Shown: one piece after another, positions 9,199 to 20,990 of the stretch
Layout: each line of letters starts with the position of its first letter
How positions within the stretch are numbered: position 1 is the first letter of the stretch
Assembly: GCA_964035545.1 (NCBI GenBank)
Contig: OZ037766.1
Span: forward strand, 7,883,722-7,947,721
DNA: 64,000 nucleotides
Direction: 5' to 3'
Origin: Bugula neritina
Lineage: Eukaryota; Bryozoa; Gymnolaemata; Cheilostomatida; Bugulidae
Program-made: the position numbers and the translations under genes
The notes under the pieces: generated by a model
The model's database searches: none
The model's input: the letters and a program-made list of their open reading frames with translations, nothing else
What the model was told of the DNA's origin: nothing

Positions 9199-12100
9199 AT
9201 GACAACTCTTTCGGTGGGTATAGATGGATTGCTGGATGAGTACGTATCTAGAGTGGAGACTTTGATTGATTTGGTCAACATTAAACCAATATTGGAAGAT
9301 GAAGATGATATACAAGTTCCTGTTTATTCTGATATCGCTAAAGCAGCTGTTCACTTGGCCAACATGTGTAGAGAGAGTAAGACGCAACTTGCGAAGTCCG
9401 AAGAGCACCATAAAGAGTTGCAAGTGTGTTCAAATTTTGCATTTAATTTGGAATTCTAATTTAAAGGATTGCTCTATCTTGTCTAATAAATGGCCATTTA
9501 GGTCAAACACACATAATATTGTGTTTTCCTAAGCATGCATTGACAAAAAGCATTTGACCAAAGGTAGAAAAAGTTAGTTGAAGTTGAGGGTGTAGATTGG
9601 TAACAGCCAAAACGCCGATTTTGAAATGAGCTGGGAAATGTGACGTAACAGCGCCAGCATTCCTGCTGGTCACGTGACTATACAAATCAATAACTATAGA
9701 AATATGACTGTGAGATGTGATCTTTCAACTCGTAATTTGTATATTTATAGAAGTGCAATTATGTGAATTATCTCAATCTATAGTTTTTTGACATGTTAAA
9801 TAACATGTATGTGATAACATTAGGCCATATTTTGCTTGTAAACATTAGAAAAAAGCATTGCAAAAACATGCATTCTTTAGGATGAATGCCTGCGATCGAT
9901 CTAAACTAGGTCAGATTGTGCAATGTTACGGGCGCACCAAAGCTGACCTATATAGCGCACTGTAACTGCTTGAGCGTTATTGGTTGATGTTGTGCTCAGC
10001 AACCTTGAATACTAGCGTTATAGTTAGCATAGTTACTGGCGTTCACACGTCACGTATTAGGCTATTCTTTTTCATGGCTGAAAATTTTACCTCCTTCAAA
10101 ATTGGAATTTTGAAAAGCTGTTTTCTAGGCATATATCCCTTTGCAAAGTCACAATTGTTTGCATACACATTAGATTATAGTTCATAATTATAATGTGATT
10201 ATAATAAACTAAGATAGAGCAATCCTTTAAAGAGCATCACTGTAAAGTTAAAGTTTTAATTTGTAACTTTATTGCAATAATATGCTTAATCGCACATGTT
10301 CTGAAGTTTTTTCCTTGTTAGAAACTACACAGAGATCTGTCAGAAATGAACAAAAGTATTAGCTTTTTATCAGATAATGTGCCCTCATATTTGCCAGCAC
10401 CCGAACCCTCTGCCTTAAAGAAAGCTGCTGTGGCTACACCTGTTCAGTTAGTATACTTGTTACTGCTAGCATTTTTTCTTTCACCATAATTTGTTATATA
10501 CATGTCTATATGCACTGCGAGTTGAACCATTTGTATAAAATATGGCACCATCTACAGGTATAATATATCTGTAAGCTACTAATAGTTTTAAACATGTGCG
10601 GTTCATATCTTGCATAAATGTTTAGCAAAAGCCTTCACTGTATGTTCTTCTTTCTACAGAGCATCTCAGTCAAGGATTTCTAAGCAAAAGCCTAATTCTC
10701 GCACAAGCAAACCCCCTACAAAAGGGCCGAAGAAGAAGCCCCCTCCTCAGCTGTCTTATATTAAAGGAAAAGAATTTGGTTCAGTACCAAAGTAAGGATA
10801 TGGCTGTCTTAATGTTTTATTTGCTGTGACTTATTTGTAATAATTTGTTGGCTTTTATAAACAATGTTGAATACTTTATCACATAAAGTACAGTATTTAT
10901 ATAGTTACAATAAGTGGGAGGAGCCTACAATATAAACAGCTATCATTATGAGAATGACACAACCCTCACTACCATCATTACCCATCTTGGTATTCCCTTT
11001 GTTATTCTCTTATAGTATCTCCATCAAATTTCGACTTCAAGTTGCTGTATTAGTTGAGTAATTTTCGTGCTATAAAAATTTTTAGATTAAATTGTTCAGC
11101 TCTGTCGTCTGATGGAGAAGTCTTGTTTTGCTTCAACTTTCTGTGTAAAAATGTGTTTTTGATTTATAACAATGTTTGATATGCTATACATTAGCTCTTG
11201 TCAACACTCGTTGGGGTCTTCAGCTGCAGCTGATTATTTAAAAGAACACATTGAATTGCATACTATGCTATTCAATGTGCTCATTAATATATTCAGATCT
11301 GTAAAATAACACCGTGATTCAACTTTTCACTTTTTAAATAGATATATGAAGGGCCGAATCCTCTATAGTGATGTCAACAAGTGTGTAGATGTCATCAATA
11401 CAACTGCTGTTGAAAAATATAAAGTAGTTGGTAAGACGCAAGGGTTGACAGATTTCCAGCGCCGAAAAAAACTTGATTATAAGCAGCTTGAAGACAAGTC
11501 CACTGAGAGTAAGTCTATACAATGTGTTCTCTTTCTAGTTATACAGTAACTTTACACTTTATTCACAATGCTACATCCTTGCTTTATCTGTCATTCAGCA
11601 TCTGTCCATCAGGGTTGGGGTAATTGTAATTTGTAATTGGTTGTAATTAATTACATTTTTTCAAGTAATTGAATGTGATTTGTAATTGATGTATAAAAAT
11701 GTAATTGTAATTAATTACATACATATCTAACGTAATTGATTGTTGCAATTACTTTATAATTACGTATCAATTACTTCAAACTTTTAAATCTTAAAGATTT
11801 CATGCTTTTCCTACCATGCCTACTGTTAACTAACAAGTTCAGATTAATTCAATGTAGTATAGTATCACTGCTAAGAACAAAGGAGATTCACCACTGTCAA
11901 AATTGCCCCTGGTAGTTGAACCCTAGAAGCAAGAATGCATAACTTCTATGTATCCCTTATTAGGACAAAAATAATTGTAATTAATTACATTGCCATGTAA
12001 TTGTAATTAATTACATTACTTTTTAACTGTAATTATAATTGTAATTGACAAATTTTCATGTAATTGTAATTAATTACACTAACCTGTAATTGACCCCAAC

Positions 12101-13377
12101 CCTGCTGTCCATCACTATGTTTCAATTCATGTTTCTATACATCTAATGGGTTCTCATACACGTTATACCATATGAAAGAGTGCACGTTCCTATGGACAAT
12201 CCAGAGGGTCTTTTCTTGAAAGAAGACAACTCCAAATTATTCAGTCCCGCATTTTTGCCAGGCATAAATGTAATCTTGTTGCTGCATTATAATGTAAACA
12301 AAGATGGTCAATATTGAGTTGTCTTCATACAACTCGCTGTGCTCTGATTTGCTCTGTTTTAATTTTAGTTGAATAAAATTTATTAGGTACCATACGAAAC
12401 TTTGAGTTGGGCTGTTCTAAATTAAAAAAAGGCATAAGCTAATGAAGCTTAAATTATTTTATGATGAATAAAGTCAAGGTCTACTAGAAATTTTCAGAAT
12501 GAACTTATGCAAATGGTCATTTTCCATTGAATAAGCCTTTCAAATGGGTTTTTGCCGTGTAGTTGTGATTTCATTTGATTAACGCTGTGCCCATGCAACG
12601 AATAGAAAAGTCCATTTTTTAAAGGAGTGACAGTTCAGTAAATCGAGTATGGCTATTTTAGTATTTTAAAACTGTTTTGGCAATATACCTGCTGATGTAC
12701 AGTTTTAAATGTTTTTATGATTGAGTTTACATATATGCTAAATAATGTCTGATCCTGAGTTTCTGTCATTCAATGACCCAATTGCCATAATATCTTTAAG
12801 TTTCCGATGAATATGCTGGTAACACACATACTGACAAACATGCTGAACTCCTCTCACTTAAGTTAAGAAAATCAACACAAGACGGTATCTTAGGATATAG
12901 CTACCCACCAGTATACAATGGCACTTACTCTATCCAGTATTCACACGAAACTTTACAGAATTATAGTCTGTCTTACCAGTACATGGGGACCTGCATGTAT
13001 TGTGCAATCTACTGCCCAACTCTCAGTCGAGCATCACTTATCTTGTTGAATTTTTCTGCGAACTGAGTTCATGAAACGAAGCTTTGGTATTCCATTATTT
13101 TATATTTTAAACTAGAACATACTATTGGACATTCATAGAATGACCAAAGTTGTCTTAACTGATGCACAAACCAGTTTATGGGGTTTACCTATGATTTTGC
13201 ATGTGTCTTGCAGATGCTCATTTCGTGGTAGACGTGGATATTGCGGAGTTAACTTCTACCAAACTAGACAAACAGTTCTATTCTATATTGACTATTCTAA
13301 GGCACTGTGGTAGGATCAAACAGTCCAGGATTGGTAAAGTTACTCGGTATATCCTGAACCCTGAAAGCAATGAGTAG
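9199..13377 (+). CDS. SKA1: Spindle and kinetochore-associated protein 1 (SKA1)
   Basis: Five exons join in phase to a protein of about 270 aa: 9199-9423, 10322-10446, 10660-10791, 11342-11508 and 13214-13377 (stop TAG). SKA1 is the microtubule-binding subunit of the Ska complex (SKA1-SKA2-SKA3), which holds kinetochores on depolymerising microtubule ends. Residues 1-100 are helical, as in the SKA1 coiled-coil part. NVPSYLPAPEP precedes a Lys/Pro-rich linker (KGPKKKPPP). The microtubule-binding winged-helix region starts at FGSVPKYMKGRILYSDVN (human FNGVPSYMKSRLTYNQIN) and ends with FYSILTILRHCGRIKQSR and KVTRYIL (human LLNILRHCRRLSEVRGG, LTRYVIT). The human protein is 255 aa, so this looks complete. 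Introns 1 and 4 carry MITEs. The CFAP53 gene lies divergently upstream. Confidence 0.88.
9465..10226. mobile_element. TTAA-flanked MITE in SKA1 intron 1
   Basis: The ends are a perfect 16-bp inverted repeat, AGGATTGCTCTATCTT at 9465-9480 and its complement at 10211-10226. Each side is flanked by TTAA (9461-9464 and 10227-10230), the target duplication of piggyBac-type elements. The interior (762 bp total) is more GC-rich than the intron, has a palindromic E-box TCACGTGA at 9670-9677 and codes for nothing recognisable. It starts only 42 bp after the exon 1 donor. The assignment to piggyBac rests on TTAA alone, since the TIR does not begin CCC/CCY. Confidence 0.65.
11610..12104. mobile_element. 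hAT-like MITE with 8-bp target duplication, in SKA1 intron 4
   Basis: The left end is CAGGGTTGGGGTAATTG and the right end, reversed, is CAGGGTTGGGGTCAATTAC, i.e. imperfect terminal inverted repeats starting CAGGG. The flanks carry an exact 8-bp direct repeat CTGTCCAT (11602-11609 and 12105-12112), the hallmark of hAT insertion. The 495-bp body is dominated by TAATTGTAATTAATTACA-like sub-repeats, themselves palindromic. No transposase reading frame is present, so it is non-autonomous. Confidence 0.85.
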
Positions 13378-13385
13378 CATTTGAG

Positions 13386-13500
13386 TCCATAGTCAACAGT
13401 GTAGTCCATAGTCAACAGTGTAGTCCACAGTCAATAGTGTAGTCCATAGTCAACACTACAGAGTCAACTAACTGTGTAGTCCATGGTCAGTTGCATAATA
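13386..13500. repeat. Short tandem repeat after SKA1 stop codon
   Basis: About four imperfect copies of a unit near 21 bp, GTAGTCCATAGTCAACAGT, start just after the SKA1 stop, followed by a further degenerate copy. It probably lies in the SKA1 3' UTR. Confidence 0.7.
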
Positions 13501-15130
13501 CACTCAAACTTTCTTCGGTTCTTTGGTACTTGTGTCATTTAATTTATATTGTAGAGATTTATTGAAACTATATATTAGTAGTACTACTTGAATGTTACAC
13601 TTTATGAGGTTGAAATGCCATGCATACAGTTATGTAAACTATTTGAACTTGTCTTGGTAAACTTGTTGACTATTGTGTGATGGTAGTTTTATCACTGTAC
13701 TTTAAACTAAGATGTTTTCTGCTAAATGCCTTAGCCATAGTGCAACTTGCCAGATATGTATGCTATATGCACCTTAAGTAGTGAACAAACCAACCAGGAA
13801 TAATCTAGTTTGCATACAAATAGTAGTCAGGATTTCATTTTAAATTAAATTATTATTATGTTTTATGGGTTGTGTTCTGATTTTCTATGAGATTTTGCTT
13901 GGAAGAATAATGATAGCTTCAGTATTGCTTTTTTATTCTTGTAGTCTTTTTTATTATTTAACACCTCATTTCTAGTTAATAAAATAAATAATGAAATGCC
14001 AAGAATTTGTTACTGGTATAAAATGATAATTATGTTTAAATGATACGTATTTTATCTGCCTCTAAATAGGAATTTGTGTGTATTATATGTAAACCAATGA
14101 ATATGCACTAAAGGTGAAGCAGTTTCTTCAATGATGTTTTCACATGAAATTATCCGCTGCTAGAAGGTATTTTACTACTAAACTCTAGTTATGTACTCTT
14201 GTAATATTATCCAGAAAGTGCTGTTTAATTTTAATATCACCAATCAGCTTTCATCTAAAAGTCTGAGCACATAGTAACTATTCAGCTCTAAAATATTTTT
14301 TATGCAAAATTTAAACCCTTCCACTTCAGTTTTGAACTTCGTTTTGTATTTAGGCCCAGTTGGGAGAATACAGTCACTTGTAATTCAAGGGTGGGCAACT
14401 TCTGCACGAATTCCCACTTATCACTTTTACTTGCGAGTCAAAAGACTGTATATTTTGAACTACTTTTCTTAGTTCCCAGGCCTTTCAACTGATTTTATTG
14501 CTTGAGAACATTTGTGAGAGGATAGATGAAGAAAAAAACTACAATTTGCTATCAAACTTGAAATCTGACACTGTACAAGTGATGCAATATACAACAGCAC
14601 TGTTTGCATGGCTGTTTAGACTGCTGAACTTCAAAAACTGCATACTAGGCTACTCTAAATACTACAAAATTTGTGACAATTGGCTTAAAAACTGATAGGT
14701 TTATGTCAAAAATCAAAACTTAAGTTATAATGTGGATAATTTGCTAATATTTTGCATATTTACTATATTTTTTTAATGTCCATTTCAGCTACATTAGTTT
14801 GCTCAATATTTATTAATTTACTGGCCGGACCAAAAACCTAAAATATAATTAATCATCAAATTGTAAAGCTAAAAGTTTGTTTTTGCGTGAATAAAAACAA
14901 GTTGAAAACAATAATTAATCCCGCAGACCCTTTTAACATGTCCCAATACTCAATTTACAATTAGGAGTTGTGCCCACCATGCTGATTCATTATTTTTTTT
15001 TAAAATCTAATTACTCGCCACATGAAAATGTTAAACTTTAGCTAGTGCATAAAATCTAAACTTTACTATAAACATAATAATTTCCTGTAAAATAGATAAT
15101 TAAGTAGCAGGTCACACTTTTTTAGTACAA

Positions 15131-15312
15131 TACACTCCCTCCATATCTCACGGTTCCAGTTGTCACGAAATTACATAGGTCACCAGTATTTAGGCTTATG
15201 TATGTGTTTATATAGAAAAATGGCCCAATTTTTAGTGAATCTGTGAGTTAAATCTGATATTCCACTATGTCAAAAATCGAGGTTAGTGCGATAAGGCGGA
15301 GCACTGTATTTT
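15131..15312. mobile_element. Possible Tc1/mariner-type MITE
   Basis: The left edge reads TACACTCCCTCCATATCTCAC. The right edge, on the other strand, reads TACAGTGCTCCGCCTTATCG followed by CAC. These are imperfect inverted repeats flanked by TA. The size (about 182 bp) and TACAGT-like ends suit a mariner/pogo-derived MITE. There is no coding capacity and the TIR match is imperfect, so this is tentative. Confidence 0.4.
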
Positions 15313-18030
15313 AATCAACTTTCTATAAATGAAGTCATAGCAAGTTGTGAAAAAATGATTATTTTTTGTTGAATGCATGGGTGTAATGCTGCAGTGGCAA
15401 CTCATCAATTATTTGACAAGCTGACTTTCACCACACTGGTTTATAGAGTTGTCAAATGAAATCAACAAAAGCCATTTATTAGCTCATATTAATATAATTA
15501 TAAGTTATTGTTGGCATTCTGCCTCCTTATCAATATAAGTATAGATAGAACACAGTCCGCTAGACATGAATGGTAATATTTGATGCATTGTCTTAGCGTG
15601 TAGGCCTAAGCATGTTCTAGCAGTTCTATTTTGGAGTGTTAGTGATACATTATTTTAAATGTTTTGCAGAGTTTCATGTTTGTACAAAAGGGTACTAACT
15701 CATACAACGCGCAGTGAATTAATCAGCTGTAGCCACCTGTTCAATCTAGCAATGTAAAAGACTAATTATACTGCAACTGCAAAAATTCACATGAAAGTTA
15801 GGTATGAGTAGTAGTGCAGCAGATTGGGCGGACTAGATGGCTGGCAGTAAACTATTGAGTGTATAGATGTTTTTCTAGAGCTTTCCTTCAAAGTAATTCA
15901 ATTAGGGAAACTCAAGACTATGATTCACAATGATTGCCAGCTATATGCAGTAGATAAGCTCTGAGGCATCTCATAATTTGACCTCTAATATTTTCCTGGG
16001 ATTTTAATTTTGGAAAATGGTCTTTTAACTTACCACTAGAAACACAAAAACATGTAACTAGTGTTAAATATATTATAATCAAAATTTGTAATACCAAGTA
16101 ACAGCAGCTATAAAAATGACTCATATCTATTTTGAAGCTATGTATTTACATGATATGCATGTAAGTCAATATGTAAATTCAGATGGCATTATAAAGCAAC
16201 ATAAAGGATTTTGAGAATGACACTGAGTCTTTAGTGAGCTATGGGAACTATATTAGTTATAGGAGTTATGTTGAAATGGGTGTCTAGTTTTAATAGAAAG
16301 CCCTGACCACTGGAATGCAATTTTTAAACTTGCCTATTGTCAGTTAGCATTTAGTATCTTATCTCACATACACAGGCCATTCACTCATGTCTATATAGAC
16401 ATAAAATACAGGCTATGTACATTGAATAACAGTCTGTGTATGTAAGATAAGGATATAAACGCTAACACAACTCAGCCATTGCATCATTCTGTACCATACA
16501 TGTCCGGTGATCTGGCATCTAACCATCAGCTTTGAGAATTGGATTTTAGAAAGACAGTGCGACTTACATTTTTATATGGGCTGCTGACCCTGGTCTATAG
16601 TGTAGTTGGACAACAGTCAGCTAATTGAATAATAATTTATGTTTATATTCCAGCTGTCACCTCAGCATTACACAGTAAGCCAATGTAACAAAAATGCTTT
16701 CAAGTTTACTTTTCCAAGATTTACAATAAAAGAAATTAACTTTTCGTAGACATTTTTTAAATACTACGATTGCCATTATTTAAACATCTACCTTATGGAA
16801 AAATAGTGTATAACATAATTCTGAATTTATTTGACAGTTTCTGTCTGTCTTTAATACAAATTGAATATTGGGGGCAGTAGCTAGAAAATATTCAGAATTA
16901 AGTTAGCAAGCTAATTTTGACTTTTGATGCAATATGCAAGACTTAGTATACATTATATAATAGAATATGTGATATATGTAACATGCAGTTAGAGATATAA
17001 TATATGTAACCTGTCCTAAGAAATCTGGCCATATGAAATGAAAAGAGCAGCTAATTATCATGTGCATTCACTATAATAAACTATAGTTTTACATATAATA
17101 CACAATATAGAGACAGCATACAAATTAATAATCTTTTTGTTGTTTAGAGCTTTTTGACATGATCCTAAACATATTATTGTTTCAAGTTTTAGCCATAATT
17201 TCACATGTAGATTTGATATTCACATAGTTAACTATATATTTAATAACTTTTTATTACAGCATTCTACCATTTTTACTCATGCATTCAACATTACAATGTA
17301 TTCTTTTTTGAAAAATATCCTAACAGAACCATATGTAATGGACTACACATGCAGCAGTCAAAGGTCATCACTTTAAACAGATGACTGAGCTCACTGCACA
17401 ATCATAGCAGCAAGATAATGAGATATTTATAGTATGGCAATACATTAATAGGGCATGCAATAGTGTTGCAAGCAGGAAACTGGGGCAGCCACCCGGATGT
17501 TTGTCAGGGATGATTCTGCTGAGTCGGGGCGATGTATTGTCACAATGTGACTGACCTAATTTAGTTGAGAAAACGTGCTAAAGTTAATGAAAAGTGCTAA
17601 AAAACATACTGTTTACCAAGATTCAATATCCCTGATGTAAGACACTGTTTTCTTTGTTCAGTAGAGCTTTTTTATCTTGTAGAAAAAAGGCATTATTTTA
17701 TTCTTGAAAGATTCTTATAGACCTTACTTCTATAATAAGTCAAACTTGTAATATGATAGTAAGATACAGCTTATAATCAAGCAGCAATAGAGAGAAACAT
17801 ACAGTTCAGTAGCTGCGGTGTTAGTTATTACTTTACCACTTTACTACTTGCATAATATATTTTTACTTGCTTTTAGTTCTTATGTTTTTATATTTTCTAA
17901 CATTATATTGCATAATTGCACTCTTTCAATCTTACGTATTATAACAGCATAAGTTGTACCAATTTTAGACTTTACTGTGTTGCTTTGTGGAATGAAATTG
18001 TTTAGCAATAAACTCCATTCTAAAAATACC

Positions 18031-18075
18031 AGTGAATCTACCTCTTGTTGCTTGGCAACGAGAGGTAGATTCACT
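18031..18075. other. Near-perfect 45-nt hairpin
   Basis: The arm 18031-18051 (starting AGTGAATCTACCTCT) pairs with 18055-18075 (ending AGAGGTAGATTCACT). There are 20 Watson-Crick pairs and one G-T, with a 3-nt loop. The centre GTTGCTTGGCAAC also resembles an RFX X-box. The DNA would extrude as a cruciform, or an RNA would form a long stem. The loop is shorter than normal for a microRNA precursor. The function is unknown. Confidence 0.75.
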
Positions 18076-19957
18076 TATTTATTATTTTATTATTTTGTAA
18101 TAATATAATACAACTGTGAATTTATTTGAAGATTCAGATTTTGCTACTCTTGACTTTGAAGGCAGTCTGCATGTAACTTAATGGGCCACCCAGCTTCTGG
18201 TTCCTCTATAATTCAGCTGTTTTGTTGATGCTTTAGTTTTGGTTGGATATTTTGTAACAGTTAAGCTTATTATTTAAGCTATTTAGGTTAGGAAGCTACA
18301 GTGTTCTGACCTTGTGGTCTTTTAGTTAAACTTCAGCAGTGATGAAGGGTTACCACAAGTTGGACATCTAATCAGCACAGTATTATCAGTAAGTAAGTGA
18401 ATTGCTGATTATCAATCTACTGCTGGAAACTTATAGGTCCATGCAGCTGTTTATACACTGCAAATACTAGAGCTCTACTTAATATTTGATCTGCCGTAAA
18501 TGTTGCACTGCATATTGCAAGTTACTAACTAACTAATAATAACTAATTAATATTATTATGAGCTGTCTGACGAAGTGTGCTAAATCTCAATCAGTCTAAT
18601 TAGTATTAGTAATTTTAAGTTTCAGTTTGTATAAAAATGCTTTCAATTGTTTGTTTCAAATATTCACTCAATAATTTACATGCACATAATTATGCATGGG
18701 CAGCAATTTTTCGGCTTTTAATACACAATGAAGTTATGTTGATGCATATGTATACAATTTGTTGCAATAGCTTACAATATTAGTTTCAAGTCAATTAAAC
18801 GGGGCTTGCACACACCACAACTACTAGTGCAATTCGTGAAAATTTACTTCTGCAATTGAGGCATTTAATGTCATATTTAGTAATATAGCTAAATATAAGT
18901 ACATATGGGTCCTATAATTGTACCCAACTAATGCTAATGCTTCTTTAGATAATCTAAGTAAACAGTTTTGATTTAACTTATTAAATTATTTCTGGTAGTA
19001 AAATGTACTCTTAATTTCATAGTCCTTACTAGTTTGTAGTCATGTGACAATTATACAATGCAATGGTTCTATGTAAACTCAATTTTTATATTTTCAATCG
19101 ATATTGTATGCGGAAAATGAAAACCTTGGAGTTATCTTTGCTCAACACGTTTCACTTCGACCCCAGATTTTACCACAACCTGATTATTGGATATTTAGCA
19201 TAATATTATTTAGATATAATTATGATATATTTAGCAAATATAGAGATGATTTTCACTTGCACTTTTATTTCACAGTTTAAATATATGTAATGGCTATAGG
19301 TTAATAAATATATTTACAGATTATTAAACTATAGGACGGAAGTGTATGCCTGGGGCTATGGTCATAATGAGATAGCTATAACTAAACATCTATGAACTAA
19401 CTTGTAAGTTTTCAAAAGAAAAGAAATTGAGTTAAAAATGGCTGTTTCTAAACCTTAATCTGAGCAACTCTGCCAAGTTAAACAATGTGGGGGTCAAAAT
19501 AAGAACTACGTATATTAAAAACTTGGCTTTGCTAGTTGCTAACCTAGTTACTTGAAGTATTTACAGGCAAAGCCTATACCAGACCCATAGATAAGGTGTA
19601 TGCAGTTTTCTGCTATCATCAGAACCTACAATAATTTACCAGCATGAACAAAGCAATCTATGAAGTTCAGCAGTTGATTGGTGTTTCGTTCAACTATTCT
19701 TAGGTTACTGAATAAAAGTTTCATATGAAAAAAATGGAAGTGCAGCTCACATCAACTGCAATTATGACTGTTGTTGTGGGCAATTGCCTGGTAGAGGCAG
19801 TGTCTGTAATTGTATCCACTGCCTGTAAAGATATATGTATTTAATATTGTTATTTAATGGCCTGAATTACTATAATATATATATATAGCTTGCGTTTACT
19901 AAGTAGCTGGCAACTTCAGTCAGTGTCCTAAATAACTAGCCTTCCTCCCCTTTCCGG

Positions 19958-20136
19958 TCACGTGAACAGCCTAGATAATGTCTGCTGCATAGCTCATCCA
20001 ATGTATGTAGGTCAATTCAGCTTTATCTGTTGTGGATAGCCAATCAATTAGCTAGGCTTTGCCTTTCGCTAGTTTTACATGAGTAGGTGGGTGTGTAAGC
20101 TCAAGCAACGCAGAGTATTGTTAAGCTGCTGTTGCT
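19958..20136 (+). promoter_or_regulatory. Candidate dispanin promoter and 5' UTR exon
   Basis: A palindromic E-box TCACGTGA lies at 19958-19965 in a locally GC-richer patch. A sequence ending GCTGTTGCT with the donor GTAAGT at 20137 could be a 5' UTR exon. It would be spliced to the acceptor TTTATAG at about 20944, which precedes the dispanin ATG. The placement is inferred from motifs only. Confidence 0.35.
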
Positions 20137-20990
20137 GTAAGTTGTACCTTTTAGGTCATCAGTTAAAATACACTTTTTGTTGCTGTTTTGTTATTTTTTT
20201 CACAATATTTTAAGCTGTTCATCTATTTTGTATTGTATAATCATAGAAAAGTAATTAAGCGGTGAAAAAACTTTAAAATAATGGCAACAATTAAATTATT
20301 CTGACTGGTTGAATATTAAGGTTGTAGTAAAAACCACATTTTCCCTGACTTATTCACTTACAACTTGTTTTCTGTATTCATTTTGTTGCTGTTACATGGA
20401 AAGCAGAAAATTTTTTTATCACTATAAAGTTAAGCACATATATAGTGATAAATCTGCTGTACACACCTATATGTATAGAAATAATTACTTGCGTGTATAA
20501 TATATTATATATTATATACTATTTATTACATTGTATATTATAATATATATTGCACATATGTTGGATATACAATATACTTTATAATATTTACATTGTATAT
20601 TAATTTTGGGTTTAATCAAGCAAATGGATGGGTAAATTGGGTATTGCTGTAGCTTTAATTATGTTATAGTAATATTGTCGAGGTATAACTTCTGTGTGAA
20701 TGTTTACATTTCGATACAATCTCCTTCCTATTGTTGATCGAGGGATGATATTTTTCCCACAAGCAGAAGTTACATCTTTTACTAGCTGTGTTGGAAAGAG
20801 TGTTCCTTTACAGCATTTTCCGCGTTATATTAAATTCTATGCTTGCTGAATTTAGTGCAATTCCTTTTTGTGACATTGTTAAATGTTTATATATATATTT
20901 ACATATATGGGTTTGTATATTATATTTATATATAATATTTATAGGGAAAGTATATTAAAGAACCGGAGAACCTAGAAGTGCCTAACAAAC

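Larger units (their letters stand above)
13500..19900. other. Gene-poor AT-rich interval
   Basis: About 6.4 kb downstream of SKA1. All reading frames are short and none shows splice-compatible coding blocks or a recognisable family. The supportable contents are a probable mariner-type MITE at 15131-15312 and the hairpin at 18031-18075. A locally GC-richer patch near 17465-17560 could be a decayed repeat but was not identified. Confidence 0.6.

Noticed and set aside
14498-18074. Short frames of 60-68 aa in the interval after SKA1
   Set aside because: Length is expected by chance, with no splice context, family motifs or neighbouring exons.
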